Of a stretch of DNA of 64,000 bases, positions 46,701-53,490 are shown piece after piece. Position 1 is the first letter of the stretch, and the number at the start of each line of letters is the position of its first letter. The position numbers and the translations under genes are program-made. The notes under the pieces were generated by a model. It had not been told where the DNA came from. It did no database searches and saw nothing but the letters and a program-made list of their open reading frames with translations. This DNA is from Pontibacter deserti (lineage in GTDB: Bacteria; Bacteroidota; Bacteroidia; Cytophagales; Hymenobacteraceae), in the NCBI RefSeq assembly GCF_023630255.1, contig NZ_JALPRS010000001.1, positions 1,240,001-1,304,000 of the forward strand, given 5' to 3'.

Positions 46701-47987
46701 TTTAACCTGTCCGATACCATCCGTAATTCTTTCCAGACCCTGAATTATAAGGCCGAAGAAAAAGAGATCAGCTATACGTTAGACCAGCTTGAGCTATCGC
46801 AGCCAATGTTACTAGGCGACCCTTACCGGCTAAACCAGGTTCTGCTTAATTTACTTAACAATGCCATTAAATTTACCGACGAAGGTTGTGTAAAACTAAC
46901 CTGCCAGGTACTACAGGAGTCAGATTCAGATATAAGCTTAGAGTTTGCTGTGCAGGATACAGGTATAGGGATACCGGAAGCAAAGCAGCAGATCATTTTT
47001 GAAGGTTTTACGCAGGCTTATTCCAGCACAACGCGTAAGTACGGTGGCAGTGGGCTTGGTCTGAGCATTTGTAAAAACTTGATAGAGATGCAGAGCGGCC
47101 GTATCTGGGTTGAGAGCAATGAAGGCCAGGGAAGTGTTTTCAAGTTTACAATTACTTATCCTAAATCGGAGCTAACGGAGCAAACCGGTTTAACTAAAAC
47201 AGAAATTAACTATAACAGCTTAAGCCGCTTACATGTACTTATAGCTGAAGACAATGAAGTGAACATTTTCCTGGCACAGTCTATCCTGGAAGATTGGAAA
47301 TTTAAGGTAGATGTTGCCCATAATGGTCGGGAAGCAGTTGAACTGGCAGAGGCAAATTCATACGACATCATTTTGATGGATATACAGATGCCAGAGTTAA
47401 GCGGACTTGATGCAACCCAAAAAATCCGTTCCAATTCAGATAAGGCAAAGGCAAATGTACCAATCATTGCTCTTACAGCTAATGCGTTGAAAGGCGATGC
47501 CGAAAAATACCTGAACGCCGGAATGAATGATTATATCTCCAAGCCTTTTGAAGAAGAATTACTGTATACTAAAATTGCCTCGCTTCTACCCCATAAAATA
47601 AATGTAGCAGCTAACTCACCAGCAGAGAAAGAAGCTATACATTCAGGTCAGAAACTTTATGACCTGGAAATGGTCACTAAAATGGCGCGCGGTAACCAGG
47701 CATTTATCAACCGAACCATTGAGCTATTTATGCAGACGGCACCACAAACTGTAACGGCAATGCTGGATGCGGCAGAAACAAATAATTACCAACAGGTTAG
47801 TGCCACAGCCCATAAATTAAAATCAACTATAGATACGCTCCGAATAGAGCAGCTAAGACCAGTAGTAAGGCAGATCGAGTTAAACGCAAAACAAGGTACT
47901 AATCTGAAGGAAGTATACGACCAAGTAGAGTTTATAAACAATCATATTCAACTGGTTATAAACCAAATAGCACAGGAAATAAAATAG
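43701..47987 (+). CDS. multi-PAS hybrid sensor histidine kinase with receiver and Hpt
   Basis: A cytoplasmic signalling protein with no membrane helix. After an N-terminal coiled coil (about residues 5-45), roughly seven PAS domains follow in a row (about 55-150, 160-290, 295-410, 420-540, 545-665, 675-795, 800-930). Then comes HisKA with the phospho-acceptor His937 in NMSHEIRTPMNG. The HATPase_c domain (GTGIGIPE, GGSGLGLS) comes next, a receiver with Asp1227 in ILMDIQMPE, and an Hpt domain with His1371 in TAHKLKST. The ATG at 43701 is preferred to a TTG 9 bp earlier. It can run a full phosphorelay, with the neighbouring NtrC-type regulator as a likely output. The 264 bp upstream hold no clear signal. 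Confidence 0.93.
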   Translation: MGVSLDVAALQQQLAEERRARVAAEELAKQKANELFELQQKLNFPGFENHPQVQSEFQEEYPDPIFRVNTSGNILYVNTVGQQLLNLLSAKRLQSLKRFFQAKVFKAQKAAKPITLETNLLGSYYLLFLVSLPDKGYVNIYMNNITERRKAELALEESQNFVRNIAHTIPNIIYIYDLEQDHSIYVNEHLHSVLGYTDQDIADMEGHVFGSLLLPDQLPKMYSHTYGMFSALDGEVHEIEYLVKSKTGEHKNLLCRESVFKRKENGQVQQVIGSAEDVTTLRRNSIELKEQKEFYESIFDNIASDIAVYDAELRYKYVNPTAVSDPALRTWIIGKTNEEYCSYRNVPLDRIKNRSQYLDLTRTSKKHTEFEEVIINKEGEKGYYLRKLSPVVDQQGDLQMIIGYGLNITDLRRAQEEITLSEAKNRAILAAIPDLMFIINKDGIYLDMKNVEQEHLLVPKSEVIGAHIKSMLPEQVYKPILALIHKVIETGIPERTDYELTLEDGLHHYEGRIIKYSDQEVLAIIRDTTEERKAAQAAKEQNDFIRLVMDSSPSLIYVKDGEGRFILANKAVADLFEIPLDRLMVEQGDHLYVNPEDRDLFIQNDKRVILENREFVTEERFTKPDGQLFWFKTIKRPLVTSDGQVHVLGISTDITAQHLASKQLEKSEELHRLLSENSKDVISLHELDGRYIYISKGVEEMLGYTVSEVIGNVPKHLIYHADLKQLYKAFDEVLKYKRNITVEHRLARKNGTNFWVETNLKPILDSEGNVVKIQSSARDITLRRKNAEALKTSEKKYRDLINYSQAYICTHDLDGIVLSVNPYLINMLGYSEDEMVGKPLNCFFPEAHRDNFGDYVARFQESNIVDGVLCILNKENQERYLYYQNYKVEEPGMAPYIIGIAQDITDRMLTEQELKNAKEAAEETARVKENFLANMSHEIRTPMNGILGMAGLLQKTKLDDVQSNYLKIIKQSADNLLVVINDILDIAKIEAGKMELEQIPFNLSDTIRNSFQTLNYKAEEKEISYTLDQLELSQPMLLGDPYRLNQVLLNLLNNAIKFTDEGCVKLTCQVLQESDSDISLEFAVQDTGIGIPEAKQQIIFEGFTQAYSSTTRKYGGSGLGLSICKNLIEMQSGRIWVESNEGQGSVFKFTITYPKSELTEQTGLTKTEINYNSLSRLHVLIAEDNEVNIFLAQSILEDWKFKVDVAHNGREAVELAEANSYDIILMDIQMPELSGLDATQKIRSNSDKAKANVPIIALTANALKGDAEKYLNAGMNDYISKPFEEELLYTKIASLLPHKINVAANSPAEKEAIHSGQKLYDLEMVTKMARGNQAFINRTIELFMQTAPQTVTAMLDAAETNNYQQVSATAHKLKSTIDTLRIEQLRPVVRQIELNAKQGTNLKEVYDQVEFINNHIQLVINQIAQEIK

Positions 47988-48012
47988 TTTACTTTAACTT
48001 AAGTAGCTATTT
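47981..48012. terminator. bidirectional hairpin between convergent genes
   Basis: AAAATAG (47981-47987) pairs with CTATTTT (48006-48012), with an inner TACTT/AAGTA stem, and T-rich tracts follow on the plus side. It overlaps the stop codons of both the kinase and the channel genes, so it may terminate both. Confidence 0.5.
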
Positions 48013-48839
48013 TATTTTCGTGTTCCATTTAACAGATAGCCACAATTATAGCAATACCTTGCGTCTGGCAAGTGCCCTTCTGTATGGCAGTTCGGGCAAA
48101 GATTAGTATTGATCATACTCTTTTCTGTTCTCGATAACTCTACTGTAACTATACCAGTCGGTACAGCTATTATGCCATATCCTAAAATCATAACACAACT
48201 AGCCAGTATTTGCCCCAGCGGAGTTGCCGGAGCAATATCTCCGTAACCTACAGTAGTTAGTGTTACAATTGCCCAGTAGATACTCTTTGGTATACTTGTA
48301 AAGCCGCTTGCAGCTCCTTCTATCACGTACATCATAGAGCCAATAATTACTACCAGTAATAAAACTGTTCCTATAAAGACGGCTATTTTGGTAAAACTTG
48401 CCCGCAGTGCACGCGTCAGAACCTGGCCTTCATTTATAAAATGTGTAAGCTTAAATATACGCGCTAACCTAAGTAGCCTTAACACTCTTACCACTAGAAA
48501 ATACTGGGCACCAACTATAAATAAGCTTAGATAAGTAGGTATGATCGAGATGAGATCTACCAGCCCGAAAAAGGAGAAAATATACTTAAATGGCTTCGGT
48601 GAACTGTAAATACGGAGCAGGTACTCAAGTGTAAACAGTATGGTAAATGCCCACTCCAGCCTTTGAAAATATGGTAGGTATAGCTTCCTGAGATAGGTAA
48701 CGGTTTCCAGGGATACGGTGGTGACACTTACCAGAATAAGGATAAGCAGAAGTATATCAAATGTTTTTCCGGCTGGTGTTTCAGACTCAAACACAACTGT
48801 GTATAGCTTTTGCTTTAAAGTCATAGATTCTGGAGGCAT
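48012..48839 (-). CDS. voltage-gated-type potassium channel with C-terminal zinc ribbon
   Basis: A 275-residue six-helix channel of the Kv/KvAP plan. S1-S3 occupy about residues 28-115, S4 has regularly spaced arginines (RVLRLLRLARIFK, 118-130) and the selectivity filter is TVGYGD at 196-201, so it should conduct K+ across the inner membrane. The cytoplasmic tail ends in two C-x2-C pairs (Cys248/251 and 263/266), a small zinc ribbon that is unusual for such a channel. The ATG at 48839 is the first in frame; another is at residue 6. It lies downstream of the lone cyclic-nucleotide-binding gene on the same strand. Confidence 0.93.
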   Translation of the reverse strand: MPPESMTLKQKLYTVVFESETPAGKTFDILLLILILVSVTTVSLETVTYLRKLYLPYFQRLEWAFTILFTLEYLLRIYSSPKPFKYIFSFFGLVDLISIIPTYLSLFIVGAQYFLVVRVLRLLRLARIFKLTHFINEGQVLTRALRASFTKIAVFIGTVLLLVVIIGSMMYVIEGAASGFTSIPKSIYWAIVTLTTVGYGDIAPATPLGQILASCVMILGYGIIAVPTGIVTVELSRTEKSMINTNLCPNCHTEGHLPDARYCYNCGYLLNGTRK

Positions 48840-48930
48840 ACGGGATTATACGTTACATGCCATCAGATGCTATACTGTTTTTAAAATAGGAATACATTTC
48901 TGTATAAAGTTTATAGTGTTGTATTCGTGT

Positions 48931-48973
48931 AAAAACAGAAAAGCCACTCGTAATAAGTGGCTTTTCTGTTTTT
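48931..48973 (-). terminator. terminator after the cNMP-binding gene
   Basis: A perfect 18-bp inverted repeat, 48931-48948 against 48956-48973, has a 7-base loop and T-runs on both sides. It lies 12 bp beyond the stop of the cNMP-binding gene and separates it from the K+ channel gene. Confidence 0.88.
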
Positions 48974-48985
48974 ACATAAATCAGG

Positions 48986-49351
48986 TTATTCGTATGATGC
49001 TGAAGTTAACATAGTTTGTTTACTTAATTGCTGTATCAGGTATAATCTTAATGGAGCATTTACTTGAAGCATTTGTTGCAGTTCTTCTTTTGAAATACAT
49101 AAAACTTCAAGCTGCTCGATAGCAATAACTGTCTGGCTATAGGTTTTATGCATTAGGTCAGGGAGCCCGATTAGTGCACCTGCCTGCACTACACATGGCT
49201 CACCACCCGAGGGTATTACGCTTGCACTACCCTTAACAAGATAATAAAGAGCCAGGTTAGGATTACCCGAAGCAATCAGGCAAGTATCCGGAGCAATGGT
49301 TTTTAAATTACCCTTTACCTGCCCCTCCTCTATCATTTTCCTGAAAATCAT
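48986..49351 (-). CDS. stand-alone cyclic-nucleotide-binding domain protein
   Basis: A 121-residue protein covering only the beta-roll of the Crp/cNMP-binding family. ALYYLVKGSASVIP and AGALIGLPDLMHKTYSQTVIA follow the usual strand pattern, and an end helix closes it. There is no DNA-binding helix-turn-helix, so it is not a transcription factor. The ligand pocket lacks the clear FGE...R-A motif, so nucleotide binding is doubtful. It may act as a partner domain, for example with the K+ channel encoded next to it, but this is inference. No relation to the Crp/Fnr regulator at 60.4 kb beyond the fold. Confidence 0.75.
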   Translation of the reverse strand: MIFRKMIEEGQVKGNLKTIAPDTCLIASGNPNLALYYLVKGSASVIPSGGEPCVVQAGALIGLPDLMHKTYSQTVIAIEQLEVLCISKEELQQMLQVNAPLRLYLIQQLSKQTMLTSASYE

Positions 49352-49413
49352 ACTCAGGTAACTCTAAGTTTTCAAATAATTAGCTGCATGGCCTGCACTG
49401 ATGCAAGAACAGT

Positions 49414-50325
49414 TTACTTTAAAAGTATAAGCTCTTTTTGCATATCCTGCTGGTTATCCTGCTTATTTTTGCAATTAGCGCAGCAACCTGAACAAGGCTT
49501 TGTTTTTAACTGCCTGAATGTAACCAAAGGTATCTGCGTATGATACGCCATTGTTTTAACATAAGCATTACTGAATAAGCGCTCCATCAGGTAATTATCC
49601 TGTGTAGCAAGTATAAGCATATCAGCTTCTTCGTGACCGGCAAAATCACTTATGCCTTCCAGCATATCTTCTTCTTCAAGTAATTTGTAGGATAAAGTAT
49701 AAGCAGAAAGTAGTTCCTGCACTTCACGCATGGCAGCCTTAATACGGCTTCTGTGAGATCGCTCTGCGGAACTATAAACCTGCACTAACGTAAGTCCGGC
49801 ACCTGCCTGGTTAGCAAAATCTGCGATTCTTCTCAGCACCTGCACATCGTGGTCTGTAAAGTCAGTTGCAAAAACAAGATGCTTTAATTTCTGAAAAGGA
49901 ACATTCAACGGAATAGTTATGACAGGACATTCGAGCACTTCTATTACGGCAGATGCATGATTTGCTCTTAGTTGTTCATCTGTAGGTGCCGGGCTTGCTT
50001 CCATCAGCACCAGGTCCACAAAGTAATCCTGAACAATAGCTTTTATACTTTTACGCAACGTATCAGGGCGAACCAGGCATTCAAAACGAGTGAAACCGGT
50101 TCCAGCCTCATGCTGGCGTAGTAAAACGCGTTCCCCAAATGAGCGAAGGGTTTGGATCAGCCTGCTTTGTTGTGTAAATGTAAGCTCTGGCACTTGTGTA
50201 GTATGAACCAGAAGCAGTTCCGCGCCAAAAGCTTTTGCAAGCTGCCCGGCATATTTTAAGAGCTTCTCGCTTACCTGATCAAAATTAACTGGTACCAGTA
50301 TGCGTTTTACCTGATTTATTGCCAT
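49414..50325 (-). CDS. universal stress protein (two Usp domains) with Cys-rich tail
   Basis: A 303-residue cytoplasmic protein made of two tandem UspA folds, starting MAINQVKRILVPVNF and repeating near residue 145 with LKHLVFATDFTDHD. The second domain has TLVQVYSSAERSHRS and ADMLILATQDN. The C terminus carries the cysteine-rich stretch CSGCCANC followed by a Lys/Asn/Gln-rich end, which is not part of the Usp fold and could bind a metal or form a redox pair. The ATG at 50325 replaces a GTG 66 bp upstream. A TGAC-N4-GTCA box lies 76 bp upstream, suggesting Crp/Fnr control together with the cbb3 genes. Confidence 0.88.
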   Translation of the reverse strand: MAINQVKRILVPVNFDQVSEKLLKYAGQLAKAFGAELLLVHTTQVPELTFTQQSRLIQTLRSFGERVLLRQHEAGTGFTRFECLVRPDTLRKSIKAIVQDYFVDLVLMEASPAPTDEQLRANHASAVIEVLECPVITIPLNVPFQKLKHLVFATDFTDHDVQVLRRIADFANQAGAGLTLVQVYSSAERSHRSRIKAAMREVQELLSAYTLSYKLLEEEDMLEGISDFAGHEEADMLILATQDNYLMERLFSNAYVKTMAYHTQIPLVTFRQLKTKPCSGCCANCKNKQDNQQDMQKELILLK

Positions 50326-50400
50326 AGTTTCCGTGTTTTGTTTACTGTAAAAATACTGCAGGAACCAAGTATATGCAGTGAGCAAGGTCACCGGTAAAAA

Positions 50401-50412
50401 TGACTTAAGTCA
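50401..50412. promoter_or_regulatory. Crp/Fnr-family box upstream of usp
   Basis: TGACTTAAGTCA is a perfect 12-bp palindrome of the TGAY-N4-RTCA type found upstream of the cbb3 genes. It is 76-87 bp before the usp ATG, with the terminator of the safE gene on its far side, so usp is the only gene it can serve. Confidence 0.6.
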
Positions 50413-50441
50413 GTTTATGACAAACCAACAGATGGGTAATA

Positions 50442-50473
50442 AAAAAGCTGTAAGCGTTATACTTACAGCTTTT
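50442..50473 (-). terminator. terminator after safE-like gene
   Basis: A stem of AAAGCTGTAAG type (50444-50454 with 50462-50472) around a 7-base loop is followed by six T on the minus strand. It closes the ccoG-ccoH-safE run 4 bp after its last stop codon. Confidence 0.85.
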
Positions 50474-50476
50474 ACC

Positions 50477-51208
50477 TTATTCGGCCTTTGCAACAACTGG
50501 CTTAGTGCAGCAACTCATCTCCGTTTTATGTGCAGTCGTTTCAACTACTTTCGGGCTTAAGTAAGGTATACCTAAACCAAGTCCGCGAACTATAAAAAGT
50601 ATAGCCAGCGTCATGCCTATGTAAGGTACGGCTCTGTTAAACATACCCCGCACTTTAAGGCTGATCAGTTTACCGGAAAGCGATACAAGGAATATCAGCG
50701 GGAATGTACCTAAACCAAACAGTGCCATATATAGCATGGCTCCTCCAACGCCCGGCGCACTAATAGCACCAGCAAGTGCAATGTATACAAATCCGCAAGG
50801 CAGTAATCCGTTCAGGAGGCCAACCATAAACAGTGAACCCAGTGAGTTCTTCTGGAAATAATATCCCAACTTCTGGCGCACCCACATCATCAGTTTATCA
50901 GTTCCTAACACACTGGATGACTTACCTTTAATAGCAGCTGGCAAAACTAATAGTAGAAGTATAAGCACACCGGATACTATAGAAACTGTCTGTTGCAAAC
51001 CTGCCATCTGGAGTGACTCACCAAAGGCTCCGGCCAGTGCACCAAGCGATGCATAAGTTACAATCCTGCCGCTATTGTACAGGAGCCGGCCGGCATAGTA
51101 TCGCCAGCCGGTGCTCCCGACAAAGGGTAGCGCCATTGCTATAGGGCCGCACATCCCGACACAATGGAAACTACCAACTAATCCGAAAATAAAACCTGCC
51201 CAGATCAT
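50477..51208 (-). CDS. sulfite exporter TauE/SafE family protein (cbb3-associated)
   Basis: A 243-residue membrane protein with about six helices. The first helix region reads GSFHCVGMCGPIAMALP, a Cys-containing start seen in the SafE-like proteins that accompany cbb3 oxidase or copper genes. GLLNGLLPCGFVYIALAGA near residue 133 is the other conserved loop. Members linked to cco clusters are thought to help copper or thiol handling during oxidase assembly, but no function is proven. It starts 2 bp after the ccoH stop, so it belongs to the same operon. A His/Cys-rich C-terminal end (TAHKTEMSCCTKP) may bind copper. Confidence 0.85.
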   Translation of the reverse strand: MIWAGFIFGLVGSFHCVGMCGPIAMALPFVGSTGWRYYAGRLLYNSGRIVTYASLGALAGAFGESLQMAGLQQTVSIVSGVLILLLLVLPAAIKGKSSSVLGTDKLMMWVRQKLGYYFQKNSLGSLFMVGLLNGLLPCGFVYIALAGAISAPGVGGAMLYMALFGLGTFPLIFLVSLSGKLISLKVRGMFNRAVPYIGMTLAILFIVRGLGLGIPYLSPKVVETTAHKTEMSCCTKPVVAKAE

Positions 51209-51210
51209 GG

Positions 51211-51681
51211 CTACTTTATTTGTATGGTTTTCTCAGTATAATAAGTCTCTTCGCCATCACTAAAGTCAACGCGTACTTTCCACAGGCCACTCTCCAGATT
51301 ACCTGTTTCAAGTAACTGGCTTTGGTCCCGCCCTAGCTGCAATGGTAGCTGCTCGTCCATTTCATCATTTGATGGCCTGAAGAGTGTAATGGTACCTGTC
51401 AGGCTTTTGTCTTTGTAAGTAGCAGGCAACTGCAGAAGTATAGATTTTGCCTCTGCATTATAGCTAAGCATCACATCTCCCAATGCCTGCGTGCGTTTTA
51501 CTTTTTCAATCTGATCCTGGTACTGAATCTCCTGCTCGTAATAGTTTTTGCTAACAAGATCTACATCCTGGTTCATTGCTTTATACACGAACATGGCGAT
51601 ATAGCCCATAAAACAAACCATTGCGCCCACAATCATATATGGCCAAAGCGTGAAACTTTTGTTTATATCTGAAGCTTTCAT
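51211..51681 (-). CDS. ccoH: FixH/CcoH family oxidase assembly protein
   Basis: A 156-residue protein with one membrane helix (about residues 13-34) and a periplasmic beta-sandwich ending in GLWKVRVDFSDGEETYYTE. This is the FixH/CcoH layout. CcoH is needed for stable assembly of the cbb3 oxidase, by contact with CcoN. It follows ccoG by 89 bp and precedes the SafE-like gene by 2 bp. ATG start at 51681. It is less conserved than the catalytic subunits, but the context leaves little doubt. Confidence 0.9.
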   Translation of the reverse strand: MKASDINKSFTLWPYMIVGAMVCFMGYIAMFVYKAMNQDVDLVSKNYYEQEIQYQDQIEKVKRTQALGDVMLSYNAEAKSILLQLPATYKDKSLTGTITLFRPSNDEMDEQLPLQLGRDQSQLLETGNLESGLWKVRVDFSDGEETYYTEKTIQIK

Positions 51682-51770
51682 TTTAATTTCTCTTTTGTAC
51701 TTCTTTTGTCACTTCTACCTGAGTACCTTAACTATAGTTACTGGAGAAGTCCTTATTCCTCTTCGACGAA

Positions 51771-53174
51771 TTAGCTGGCTGGACCCAGGAATTTTGTTTC
51801 TGTGGTTGTGATCAACTCATTGCCGTGGTACACTCCTATTTCTATTTCGGAGTTCATGCCTGTTAATTCTTCTTTCGCTAGCTCTGTAAAGAATACTCCT
51901 TCCACAATTCCCTGAGCCGGAAGCACCAGCTCATTACCCACCACTTTTATAGAACCATCTTTACCTATCAGCTTTAAAGTAAGCGGCATGTCATGGTTGG
52001 TCTTATTTATAACAGAGATGTTATACAGGTTCTTGATGTGCCCCTGCTCTGTTTTCTGATACAACTGACCAGGCGTGCGTAGTATAGTTGCTTCGGCTTC
52101 GTCACGGGTTAGCAGTAGTGTAGTAAGTGCTGTTAAAAGTATAACCAGCACAGCAGTATAGCCCATTACCCGGTTTGTGAAGAATGTCCACTTCGTACCC
52201 TTTTCAATTGCTTCTTCCGATTCATAACGGATCAAACCTTCCGGCTTATCGATCATGCGCATAATGTCGTTGCAGGCATCTATGCAAGCGGTACAGTTGA
52301 TACACTCCAGCTGCTGCGCGCCATTTCTGATATCTATACCTGTCGGGCAAACCTGCACGCACTGGTTACAATCAATACAATCGCCTTCGGTACGTTCCTG
52401 GTTCTTGCGCAGCTTGCCTCGTGGTTCGCCCCGGCCATAATCATAGGCTACTACTACCGTTTTCTTATCCTGCATTACGCCTTGCAGGCGCCCGTACGGA
52501 CAAACTATAGTACAAACCTGCTCCCGGAACGAAGCAAATACCCAGTAGAAAACACCTGTAAAACCCAGTAGAGACCCGAAACCGATCATGTGGTTGAAAG
52601 GACCTTCCGTAATGACTTTCTGCAGTTCGTCTATACCTATAACATAAGCCAGAAACAGATTTGAGATAATGAAAGAGATAAGAAGGAAAACAGCGGTTTT
52701 AGACCCTTTTTTAAGTATCTTCTCCGTATTCCAGGGCATCTTGTCAAGCGCCTTCTGTTTGGTATAATCTCCTTCAATGGCATACTCTATTCTACGGAAG
52801 ACCATCTCCAGGAAAATGGTCTGGGGGCATACCCAGCCACAAAAGATGCGTCCGTATACGACCGTGAAAAGAATGATGAATACGACCAGAGTTAGGAAAG
52901 CTACTACAAGTATAAAAAAGTCCTGGGGCCAGAACAGCACCCCGAAAATGACAAACTTGCGCTCTACGATGTTAAGCATGAGCAGCGGCAAGCCGTTGAC
53001 CTTTATGAAAGGTCCTGCAAATAAAAGCGCCAGCAATAAATAGCTAACATATTTGCGGTAGTTGTATAGTTTACCTTTTGGCTTACGGGGGTAAACCCAA
53101 ACGCGCTTACCCTGGTCATCTACTGTGGAGATGTGGTCCCGAAACTCATCGGTTGGTTTTATTTTTGTTGCCAT
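51771..53174 (-). CDS. ccoG: cbb3 oxidase accessory protein CcoG (polyferredoxin)
   Basis: A 467-residue inner-membrane iron-sulfur protein (FixG/RdxA), proposed to reduce Cu(II) for delivery to the oxidase. Several membrane helices lie at about residues 40-210, with the conserved GRIFCGWVCPQTIFLE and EQVCTIVCPYGRLQG. A 2[4Fe-4S] ferredoxin part follows with CIDCNQCVQVCPTGIDI and CINCTACIDACNDIM. A last helix and a periplasmic Ig-like domain complete it. The ATG at 53174 is used; the frame opens 99 bp earlier with a TTG and an unlikely leader. A TGAC-N4-GTCA box stands 162 bp upstream. Confidence 0.95.
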   Translation of the reverse strand: MATKIKPTDEFRDHISTVDDQGKRVWVYPRKPKGKLYNYRKYVSYLLLALLFAGPFIKVNGLPLLMLNIVERKFVIFGVLFWPQDFFILVVAFLTLVVFIILFTVVYGRIFCGWVCPQTIFLEMVFRRIEYAIEGDYTKQKALDKMPWNTEKILKKGSKTAVFLLISFIISNLFLAYVIGIDELQKVITEGPFNHMIGFGSLLGFTGVFYWVFASFREQVCTIVCPYGRLQGVMQDKKTVVVAYDYGRGEPRGKLRKNQERTEGDCIDCNQCVQVCPTGIDIRNGAQQLECINCTACIDACNDIMRMIDKPEGLIRYESEEAIEKGTKWTFFTNRVMGYTAVLVILLTALTTLLLTRDEAEATILRTPGQLYQKTEQGHIKNLYNISVINKTNHDMPLTLKLIGKDGSIKVVGNELVLPAQGIVEGVFFTELAKEELTGMNSEIEIGVYHGNELITTTETKFLGPAS

Positions 53175-53335
53175 GGCAGTGGTAATTTGTGCGGATATTA
53201 GTCCTGCCTGATTTATAATTATGAATGACTGAATTTTGAATGAGTGAATACTATTGGAGCGAACCACCCTCAATTCATCACTATGTTCCCAAAATCTAGT
53301 GTTACAAAATTCCCCATTATGGCAGTTATAAAAGA

Positions 53336-53347
53336 TGACTTACGTCA
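53336..53347. promoter_or_regulatory. Crp/Fnr-family box upstream of ccoG
   Basis: TGACTTACGTCA is an inverted TGAC-N4-GTCA repeat, 162-173 bp before the ccoG start. The 53175-53490 gap holds only this box and the ccoP terminator. Confidence 0.55.
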
Positions 53348-53420
53348 TAGAATGAGGTGATTGTGGTCAGTTATAGTTACAACAGCTGCCCGACTGAACA
53401 GCTATAGTTGGTGCAGATAT

Positions 53421-53461
53421 AAAATAAAAGTTGCAGGCACCTAAGTATAAGCACCTGCAAC
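53421..53461 (-). terminator. terminator of the ccoNO-ccoQ-ccoP operon
   Basis: GTTGCAGG (53430-53437) pairs with CCTGCAAC (53454-53461), and a T-rich tract follows on the minus strand. It lies 29 bp after the ccoP stop and separates it from ccoG. Confidence 0.75.
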
Positions 53462-53490
53462 CTTAACATTCTCGTTTTCAAAACTATACT

